A stretch of DNA of 6,218 nt from an uncultured Candidatus Planktophila sp. (GTDB lineage: Bacteria > Actinomycetota > Actinomycetes > Nanopelagicales > Nanopelagicaceae): the NCBI GenBank assembly GCA_937927965.1, contig CALEZA010000140.1, forward strand, positions 1 through 6,218. The letters are read 5' to 3'. The position numbers and the translations under genes are program-made. The notes under the pieces are model-generated. The model worked only from the letters and a program-made list of their open reading frames with translations, was not told where the DNA came from and did no database searches. Below are positions 1-5,123 of this stretch, one piece after another (the stretch's first letter is position 1; each line of letters starts with the position of its first letter).

Positions 1-245
1 GCCATTACTGCATAGCGAAGTCGAAGTGGAATCTTTGCTAATGGAAGTATCTGTCGATTCTGTGCTCCAATGCGGCCAATCTCTTGACCGTTGGAGTATT
101 GGATCACCGTAGCTTGGCTATTTACATAAGCATTGGGATCTGGAATATCGACTGTAAACCAAGCGAGGGCAAAGAGGGTGGCACCTGCAACGAAGCCAAA
201 ACCACCGAGAAATATGCCTGCTCGAATTAACCTGGTTTTAATCAC
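1..245 (-). CDS. Class A penicillin-binding protein (transglycosylase/transpeptidase), N-terminal fragment
   Basis: Only the first 81 codons are in the window; the rest lies beyond base 1. The visible part has a short basic N-terminus, one membrane segment (about residues 8-30), then an extracytoplasmic stretch with IQYSNGQEIGRIGAQNR (48-64) and IPLRLRYAVM (72-81). This matches the linker of bifunctional PBPs just before the glycosyltransferase-51 signature (AVxAxEDR), which would start at the window edge. Family members polymerise lipid II into glycan strands and cross-link the peptides outside the membrane. The GTG start at 245-243 overlaps the stop codon of the DUF5318 gene as GTGA, with no clear Shine-Dalgarno, so translational coupling is likely. 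DUF5318 next to a PBP is also the arrangement of Rv0049-ponA1 in Mycobacterium tuberculosis. Catalytic residues are not visible, so loss of one domain downstream cannot be excluded. Confidence 0.85.
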   Translation of the reverse strand, partial: MIKTRLIRAGIFLGGFGFVAGATLFALAWFTVDIPDPNAYVNSQATVIQYSNGQEIGRIGAQNRQILPLAKIPLRLRYAVM

Positions 246-676
246 GAGCTTAGGTTACCGCTGAAGTCCTCATCCTCAAGGGTGCGTTGGCGACGCGGTG
301 GTTTGCGTTCGCGTCCATCGCCTAATAGATAGGAGGTAACGAGGTGATTCCATGAACAATCACGACAGACTTCAACACAGTAGACGGCGAACTCACCAAA
401 CTCTTTCTCCATCTCAATCAATTCGGCAGGAGTTTTGATGCGGCCTGAGTATTGGCCGAGTTGATCGCCAAATGTGTAACGAAGCTCCACCAAGCGATCT
501 TTCTTACAGACAGGGCAGTTTCGCCCCGCCGCCTCACCATGGAACTTTGCAGCTCTCAATAGGTATGGGTCGGCATCGCAGGCATCGACAATTCCTTTAA
601 AGAGGTTGAGAAGCGTTGCACGCTTATCAAGTGAATAATCGATGAATCCTCGCGCTGTCTGGCCGTGTGAATTCAT
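242..676 (-). CDS. DUF5318 family zinc-ribbon-like protein
   Basis: This 144-residue protein of unknown function matches the actinobacterial DUF5318 family (Rv0049-like) in size, motifs and position. It has two cysteine pairs, CPVC (54-57) and CRDC (104-107), plus C100. They are set like the two knuckles of a zinc ribbon, with WNH (109-111) following the second. There is no signal peptide or membrane segment, so it should be cytoplasmic; the C-terminal 25 residues are charged and probably disordered. The ATG at 676-674 is chosen because a TATTCT -10 box ends 7 nt upstream and no Shine-Dalgarno is present, fitting a leaderless mRNA. It is the first gene of a leftward operon with the penicillin-binding protein (4-bp overlap), which hints at a role tied to cell-wall synthesis, but nothing in the sequence proves one. 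Zinc binding is inferred from cysteine spacing only. Confidence 0.85.
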   Translation of the reverse strand: MNSHGQTARGFIDYSLDKRATLLNLFKGIVDACDADPYLLRAAKFHGEAAGRNCPVCKKDRLVELRYTFGDQLGQYSGRIKTPAELIEMEKEFGEFAVYCVEVCRDCSWNHLVTSYLLGDGRERKPPRRQRTLEDEDFSGNLSS

Positions 677-683
677 AAAGAGA

Positions 684-689
684 AGAATA
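684..689 (-). promoter_or_regulatory. Putative -10 element of the leftward DUF5318-PBP operon
   Basis: Reads TATTCT on the minus strand, matching the actinobacterial TANNNT -10 consensus. Seven nucleotides separate it from the ATG at 676, so transcription would begin at or next to the start codon, giving a leaderless mRNA. No convincing -35 hexamer lies 16-18 bp upstream. Assignment rests on motif and spacing alone. Confidence 0.5.
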
Positions 690-705
690 TTGCTTATTGA
701 CTGAC

Positions 706-711
706 TACGCT
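706..711 (+). promoter_or_regulatory. Putative -10 element of the MFS transporter gene
   Basis: TACGCT fits TANNNT and lies 6 nt before the GTG at 718 (9 nt before the ATG at 721), placing the transcription start on the start codon. No Shine-Dalgarno is present in the gap. A second TANNNT (TAGCGT, 712-717) overlaps it functionally but is too close to either start codon to serve a leaderless message. A good -35 at the usual distance is not visible. Confidence 0.42.
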
Positions 712-717
712 TAGCGT
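707..717. promoter_or_regulatory. Palindrome over the MFS transporter -10 and start, possible operator
   Basis: ACGCT-T-AGCGT is a perfect 5-bp inverted repeat around a single central base. It overlaps the proposed -10 box and ends directly before the GTG start codon. A repressor dimer bound here would block initiation of the transporter gene. The half-sites are short and chance occurrence is possible. No regulator gene is visible in the window. Confidence 0.3.
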
Positions 718-2010
718 GTGATGGCGCCGACCTTCTGGGAATTAATTAGTGATCGCCGATTGCGACCACTTCTGCGTCTGCGCTGGACTGGCCAATTCAC
801 AGATGGTCTCTTTCAGAGCGCATTAGCATCTTTTGTTCTCTTCTCTCCTGAGCGCCAAGCTTCGGCTCTTAATGCTGCAATCGCCTTTGCGGTTGTGCTC
901 CTTCCTTACTCTCTTATTGGTCCTATGGTGGGCACGCTCCTGGATCGCTTCTCTCGTCAGAGAGCAATACTTTTCTCAAACCTCACTCGCTCAATCACAC
1001 TCATCTTTATTGCACTCCTTATCTTCCGTGGACAGACAGGGGTTGAACTCACAGCGCTTGTTCTCGTTGCTTTTGGTGTGAACAGATTGATTCTTGCGGG
1101 ACTCTCTGCAGGTCTTCCTCTCGTTGCTCCACGAAGCGGACTTGTTGCAGCAAATGCACTCGCAGTTACTGGTGGATCTGTATGGGTGGTCTTAGGTGGC
1201 GGATTAGGCCTTGGAATTCGCCGCATTACAGACGCTATGGCAACTGCAGATCATGCAGATGGTTATCTCATTCTCGCTGCATCATTTGGCTATCTCTGTG
1301 CTGCCACATTTGCAGCTCTGATGAAGAAATCAGATATTGGTCCTGAACCACATGCAATTGTGAAGGCAACTTTGGCACAAGGTTTTATTGAAGTTAAAGA
1401 AGGATTTAAATTCCTTCGCCACCACAGCGATGCAGCACGAGGTATTGCAGCAGTTGCTATCCATCGTGGTGGTATTACAGCTCTCACTTTAACTGCAATG
1501 CTTCTTGAGAGAAATACTTTTCATGATCCACTCGATAGTGAGGCAGGTCTTAATGGTCTGAGCTTCACACTCACCTGTGCTGCTGTGGGATTTGTTGTGG
1601 GAGCTGTGATCGCTCCACTTATGGTGCGCAGAATGGGTCGCCATCGATGGATGCGACTTTCAATGTTTCTTGCAGCACTCGGTGCAATGATTCTTGTCAT
1701 TGATAGAACACAAGTGCTTTTGATTGCAACAGCATTTATTACTGCACTTTTTGGACAAGGTGTGAAAGTGACCAATGATGCACTTGTGCAATCAAAGATT
1801 AGTGATGAATATCGTGGTCGTGTATTTGCTGTCTACGATGTTGTTGTTAACGCATCTATTGTTTCGTGTGCTCTGATTGCTGCTTTCTTGCTGCCAGATA
1901 GTGGTAATTCTTGGTTAGTTCCACTTCTTGTCTCAATCTCCTACTGTGTTGCAGCGCTCTTTCTTAAGGGTGGCGGCGAGAACGCCACCACTCCAGTAAC
2001 TCCTGCGTAG
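718..2010 (+). CDS. Major facilitator superfamily (MFS) transporter
   Basis: A 430-residue integral membrane protein with many hydrophobic segments, the usual size of a 12-helix MFS permease. An MFS motif A variant, GPMVGTLLDRFSRQR, lies at 68-82 between helices 2 and 3, and a degenerate copy, APLMVRRMGRHR, at 299-310 in the second half. DEYRGRVFAVYD (363-374) resembles the (E/D)xRGRvfa signature of MFS_3/enterobactin-exporter-like permeases, which favours an exporter. The substrate cannot be read from sequence. Transporters of this type sit beside cca/pcnA and DUF5318 genes in other actinobacteria, so it is probably a core lineage gene. The start could be GTG 718 or ATG 721; GTG is preferred because the -10 box spacing makes it the 5' end of a leaderless mRNA. 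The last 47 bp are antisense to the end of the CCA-enzyme gene. Confidence 0.88.
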   Translation: MMAPTFWELISDRRLRPLLRLRWTGQFTDGLFQSALASFVLFSPERQASALNAAIAFAVVLLPYSLIGPMVGTLLDRFSRQRAILFSNLTRSITLIFIALLIFRGQTGVELTALVLVAFGVNRLILAGLSAGLPLVAPRSGLVAANALAVTGGSVWVVLGGGLGLGIRRITDAMATADHADGYLILAASFGYLCAATFAALMKKSDIGPEPHAIVKATLAQGFIEVKEGFKFLRHHSDAARGIAAVAIHRGGITALTLTAMLLERNTFHDPLDSEAGLNGLSFTLTCAAVGFVVGAVIAPLMVRRMGRHRWMRLSMFLAALGAMILVIDRTQVLLIATAFITALFGQGVKVTNDALVQSKISDEYRGRVFAVYDVVVNASIVSCALIAAFLLPDSGNSWLVPLLVSISYCVAALFLKGGGENATTPVTPA

Positions 2011-3406
2011 CGCGTTCTTCACCCAATGGGCCATGTTCCATGCGTAGCTCCATGAGGAAATCCAAAGCTTTACCCACATCTGCAGATGGTTTGATTTGCA
2101 GCAACTGCATTACCTGTGCGCCATCGAGATCTGGACGGATCTTGGAGAGCTCTTCCTCCTCCATCAATTTGGCGATGCGAGCTTCCAAACTGTCATAAGT
2201 GCGGGAGAGGCGCTCTGCCTTCTTAATATTGCGTGTTGTGCAATCTGCGCGGGTAAGAATGTGAAGGTGGGTAAGGAGTTCTCCAGCATCGCGCACATAC
2301 CTGCGCACAGCGCTATCAGTCCACTCTCCTTCTCCATAACCGTGGAAGCGAAGGTGGAGAGCAGTCAAAGTTTCCACCGCATCGATGGTGTCATTATCAA
2401 AGCGGAGCTCTTTCAACCTCTTCTTTGCAAGGCGAGCTCCCACAACTTCGTGGTGATGGAAAGAGACACCACCGCCTGCAATGAGATTGCGAGTCTTTGG
2501 TTTACCAATGTCATGAAGGAGTGCGGCAAGACGAATTACAAGGTTAGGTCCACCTAAGCGTTCTTCCTGTGTGATTGCTTGCTCCAGCACAGTGATGGAG
2601 TGTTCATAGACATCCTTATGGTGATGGTGTTCATCAATTTCAAGACGCAGCTTTGGAATTTCAGGGAGAACAAAATCAGCGAGACCTGAATCGACAAGAA
2701 TTGTGATTCCAATGCGTGGATGAGGTGACATAAGAAGTTTTGTGAATTCATCACGCACTCGCTCAGCTGAAATTATTGTGATTCGTCCAGCCATATTGTG
2801 GAGAGCATCAACAACATCTTCATCGAGTGTGAAATCTAATTGGCTTGCAAAGCGTGCTGCTCGCATCATGCGCAGCGGATCATCACTAAATGATTGTGCA
2901 GCACTTACTGGAGTGCGCAGAATCTTCTTTGCTAAATCATCGATTCCATTAAATGGATCAATAAATTCTGGAACTTCTGTTGTGAGCTCTAAAGCCATTG
3001 AGTTGATTGTGAAATCACGACGAGAGAGATCTCCTTCAATGGAATCTCCAAATTCAACATCAGGATTGCGAGAGTCATCTTCGTATTTCTCTGTGCGATA
3101 TGTTGTTACCTCAACAGTTGTGTCACCGCGCTTTCCAGCAACAGTTCCAAAAGCAATACCTGTATCCCAAATATTTTCGGCCCACACTTTGAGAATCTTC
3201 TTAGTCTCTAGTGGATGAGCATCTGTTGTGAAATCGAGATCATTGCCAAGGCGACCGAGAATTGCATCGCGGACAGGGCCACCCACAAGGGCGAGGCGAT
3301 AACCCTTCTCTTTAAAGGCAGCAGCCAGTGAGCTGGCCAGGGGTGCTCGCTCCACAAGGGAGGCAAGGGCCAACTCGCGCCCTAAAGTCGTCTTCTCATT
3401 ACTCAC
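1964..3406 (-). CDS. cca: CCA tRNA nucleotidyltransferase (CCA-adding enzyme) with HD domain
   Basis: A 480-residue enzyme that adds or repairs the 3' CCA of tRNAs from CTP and ATP in the cytoplasm; the mycobacterial counterpart is named pcnA. The class II nucleotidyltransferase head carries LVGGPVRD (40-47) and the metal-binding pair D56-x-D58, followed by RRDFTIN (129-135) and DDPLRMMRAARF (175-186) of the RNA-binding neck. A C-terminal HD phosphohydrolase domain shows EHHHHKDVYEHS (259-270), HDIGKP (298-303) and HHHE (317-320). Size and domain order suit the actinobacterial type. The frame stays open to an ATG at 3451, but that adds 15 non-conserved residues and runs into the divergent Nudix gene. 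The GTG at 3406, 8 nt after a TAGGCT box, is the better start. The 3' end overlaps the transporter gene by 47 bp. Confidence 0.95.
   Translation of the reverse strand: MSNEKTTLGRELALASLVERAPLASSLAAAFKEKGYRLALVGGPVRDAILGRLGNDLDFTTDAHPLETKKILKVWAENIWDTGIAFGTVAGKRGDTTVEVTTYRTEKYEDDSRNPDVEFGDSIEGDLSRRDFTINSMALELTTEVPEFIDPFNGIDDLAKKILRTPVSAAQSFSDDPLRMMRAARFASQLDFTLDEDVVDALHNMAGRITIISAERVRDEFTKLLMSPHPRIGITILVDSGLADFVLPEIPKLRLEIDEHHHHKDVYEHSITVLEQAITQEERLGGPNLVIRLAALLHDIGKPKTRNLIAGGGVSFHHHEVVGARLAKKRLKELRFDNDTIDAVETLTALHLRFHGYGEGEWTDSAVRRYVRDAGELLTHLHILTRADCTTRNIKKAERLSRTYDSLEARIAKLMEEEELSKIRPDLDGAQVMQLLQIKPSADVGKALDFLMELRMEHGPLGEERATQELLEWWRSRRHP
1969..1989. terminator. GC-rich hairpin inside the convergent gene overlap, possible bidirectional terminator
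   Basis: GGTGGCG (1969-1975) pairs perfectly with CGCCACC (1983-1989) across a 7-nt loop. The element lies entirely within the last codons of both convergent genes and next to the CCA-enzyme stop codon (1966-1964). No T-tract follows on either strand, so it is not a classical intrinsic terminator. Actinobacterial terminators often lack T-tracts, and no other candidate exists between these two genes. A chance result of Gly/Ala-Thr codons facing Arg-Arg-His codons is possible. Confidence 0.35.
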
Positions 3407-3414
3407 AATAGATA

Positions 3415-3420
3415 AGCCTA
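3415..3420 (-). promoter_or_regulatory. Putative -10 element of the CCA-enzyme gene
   Basis: Reads TAGGCT on the minus strand, a TANNNT match 8 nt from the GTG start at 3406, with no Shine-Dalgarno between. It supports a leaderless mRNA and the shorter 480-residue protein, because translation from the ATG at 3451 would need a transcript starting inside the Nudix gene. No clear -35 is seen. Confidence 0.42.
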
Positions 3421-3426
3421 GTCGCG

Positions 3427-3432
3427 TACCCT
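3427..3432 (+). promoter_or_regulatory. Putative -10 element of the Nudix-DUF6049-murJ operon
   Basis: TACCCT fits TANNNT and lies 6 nt before the ATG at 3439, so the mRNA would start at or beside the start codon. The 6-nt spacer has no Shine-Dalgarno. It is only 6 bp from the oppositely oriented -10 box of the CCA-enzyme gene. The -35 region would fall over the CCA-enzyme start codon, and no strong hexamer is seen there. Confidence 0.45.
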
Positions 3433-3438
3433 TAAACC

Positions 3439-4023
3439 ATGAACCCGGCACCTAGTGCGGGCAGCGAAGGTACGAAGAAGAAGCGTAGGCGCAAGCGCCC
3501 AGCGCATCGCTCCCCACAGAATTCACCCTCCCAAGGGCAGAGCAACAACCCTCCTAAGAAGAAGGCTGCCCCTGTCTATGCGAAGCGAGTAGATGAAGTC
3601 AGCGCTGGTGGTCTCGTTGTAGATCGCACAGGAAAGCTTGGCCTTCTTATTGGTCGGCGTGATTTAAAAGATGCAACAGGTAAACGCATCCTCTGGTCTC
3701 TTCCTAAAGGACATATTGAGGAGGGAGAAACTCCTGAGCAAGCCGCACTTCGTGAGGTACAGGAAGAAACAGGCATCGTCTCTGTCATAGAGAAATCTCT
3801 TGGGGTTATTGATTTCTGGTTTATGGCAGGTGGCAAGAGAATTCATAAGACTGTCCATCACTATCTCTTTAGAGAAGATGGTGGATTGCTTGCAGCTCAA
3901 GAGAGTGAAGTAGATGAGGTGGCATGGTTTCCACTCGGTGAGATAGTGGATCGACTTGCCTATCCTGATGAGAAGAAGCTCATTGCCCGCACCAATGCTG
4001 CAACAGAGTTAGCTGCGCTATGA
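3439..4023 (+). CDS. Nudix hydrolase, MutT4-like
   Basis: A 194-residue cytoplasmic Nudix protein. The Nudix box is complete at 91-113: G91, E97, then REVQEETGI at 105-113, with the E106, E109 and E110 carboxylates that bind the catalytic metal. The family cleaves nucleoside diphosphates linked to another moiety X; the substrate cannot be read from the box. Position next to the CCA-enzyme and upstream of the DUF6049 and murJ genes is that of mycobacterial mutT4 (Rv3908). The first ~45 residues are a low-complexity tail with KKKRRRKR (13-20) and more Lys/Pro at 38-42, probably disordered and possibly nucleic-acid binding. The catalytic domain starts near residue 52 (DEVSAGGLVVD). Start at ATG 3439 is supported by a -10 box 6 nt upstream. 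It is the first gene of a rightward operon and its stop overlaps the next start as ATGA. Confidence 0.92.
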   Translation: MNPAPSAGSEGTKKKRRRKRPAHRSPQNSPSQGQSNNPPKKKAAPVYAKRVDEVSAGGLVVDRTGKLGLLIGRRDLKDATGKRILWSLPKGHIEEGETPEQAALREVQEETGIVSVIEKSLGVIDFWFMAGGKRIHKTVHHYLFREDGGLLAAQESEVDEVAWFPLGEIVDRLAYPDEKKLIARTNAATELAAL

Positions 4024-5123
4024 AGAAGTTAGTTGCCGCGCTCGCCGCACTTCTTCTCTCAATGATCGCTTTGCCAGCATCCCATGCAGCAACTCCTGTT
4101 ATTCGAATTGTTGATATCCCACATAGAAATTTTGATGGGACATTTAGAGATAATGATTTACTTAATTCTCTTACACCTGGCGGAAAATTAGGCAAAGCGC
4201 TCTTTGAAAATAATGGAACAGCCACATGGGTCATAGATGCAGCTCTCATCGATGAAGTGCTCGATATGGCAGATGGTTATGACTTCAAAGGCAAAAGTGA
4301 TCCAGTTGGTGAAGGCATTGCTCAAATCTGGCTTCAACAATTAAAGATTGTGACGATTGGAAATCCGATCGTTGCTCTTCCTTATGGAAATCCAGATGCA
4401 TCAATGGCAAATCGTCTTGCAGGAAGTGAACTCGATTATTACTCCAGCACAGCGCAAGAAAAACTAGAGGTTTTCTTTAACCGCCCTGTGATCTCACAAA
4501 ATGGGTGGGGGGCTGGAAGTTCGGGGTTGAGCTTTGATTTTCAGCGTGATTACCGCTCAGAGCGCCTCTTATTACTAGGTCTAAATAAGGTGGTTGATTC
4601 ACCTGAGATAGATGAGCTTCGCCTTAATTTGGGAAGAGTTCTCAACCCACTTCTCAATAGCGATGATCGTGCTTATTGGTCTTACTCAGCAACCAATGCT
4701 GTGAAGAAGGTGTCCAATAAATTGCGAGTTATCTCCGGGCGATATCAACTCACATCTGAGAGCGTGAAAGTCCCTCTGACTCTCGTGAATAGTTTTGAAA
4801 CTGCAACGACCGTCAATCTTTCACTAATTCCTATGAATTCTCGCGTGCAGGTTGAGAATCTAAGCAATATCACCATCCCTGCAAAGTCGCGTATTCAAAT
4901 CTCTGTTCCATTTAAAGTGATTGCTCCAGGTTCCACTCTTGTCCTTGCACAATTTATGACTCCGCAAGGAAATCTTGTGGGACAGGTATCTAAACTCAAT
5001 CTCTCACTTACTGTGATCGATAATCGAGTCACCTGGTTTACAACAGGTGCTGCACTTCTCTTGTTCTTAGCGGCGATCACTCAATCGGTAAGAAGAATTA
5101 GGAGGAGTAGAGTTGAAAAATAA
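4020..5123 (+). CDS. DUF6049-like exported membrane-anchored protein, compact form
   Basis: This 367-residue envelope protein has unknown function. A signal peptide covers residues 1-23 (KK, a hydrophobic core, then a likely cut after SHA). The next region contains TWVIDAALIDEVLDMADGY (69-87) and LPYGNPD (120-126), which I recognise as the conserved core of the DUF6049 family found just upstream of murJ in actinobacteria (Rv3909 in M. tuberculosis). Residues about 240-330 are Ser/Thr/Val-rich beta-strand sequence, probably an Ig-like domain. A single membrane helix (about 339-354) and a basic tail, RRIRRSRVEK, end the protein, so the body should face outside. It is less than half the length of mycobacterial homologues (about 800 residues). 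The ATG overlaps the Nudix stop by 4 bp; the 3' end overlaps murJ by 11 bp and carries its Shine-Dalgarno. A role with MurJ or lipid II is inferred from context only. Confidence 0.75.
   Translation: MKKLVAALAALLLSMIALPASHAATPVIRIVDIPHRNFDGTFRDNDLLNSLTPGGKLGKALFENNGTATWVIDAALIDEVLDMADGYDFKGKSDPVGEGIAQIWLQQLKIVTIGNPIVALPYGNPDASMANRLAGSELDYYSSTAQEKLEVFFNRPVISQNGWGAGSSGLSFDFQRDYRSERLLLLGLNKVVDSPEIDELRLNLGRVLNPLLNSDDRAYWSYSATNAVKKVSNKLRVISGRYQLTSESVKVPLTLVNSFETATTVNLSLIPMNSRVQVENLSNITIPAKSRIQISVPFKVIAPGSTLVLAQFMTPQGNLVGQVSKLNLSLTVIDNRVTWFTTGAALLLFLAAITQSVRRIRRSRVEK
5100..5105 (+). promoter_or_regulatory. Shine-Dalgarno AGGAGG of murJ
   Basis: A perfect anti-16S match lies 7 nt before the TTG at 5113 and decides the murJ start. 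It is made from two tandem AGG arginine codons in the cytoplasmic tail of the upstream DUF6049-like gene. It is the only strong Shine-Dalgarno in front of a gene start in the window. Confidence 0.85.

Noticed and set aside
331..337. Perfect AGGAGGT on the plus strand
   Set aside because: It lies inside the DUF5318 gene on the opposite strand. The GTG just after it (344) opens only a 3-codon frame and the ATG at 352 is 14 nt away with a 28-codon frame, so it is a chance match.
697..702. TTGACT as a -35 box for the transporter gene
   Set aside because: Spacing to either TANNNT box (3 or 9 bp) is too short for a sigma-70-type promoter.
2096..2557. Open frame of 153 codons on the plus strand
   Set aside because: It is antisense to the clearly conserved CCA-enzyme gene, has no recognisable domain, and its composition is what antisense codons of that gene would give.
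2742..3218. Open frame of 158 codons on the plus strand, Ser/Arg-rich
   Set aside because: Antisense to the nucleotidyltransferase domain of the CCA enzyme; Ser/Arg richness is a typical shadow composition and there is no promoter or ribosome site.
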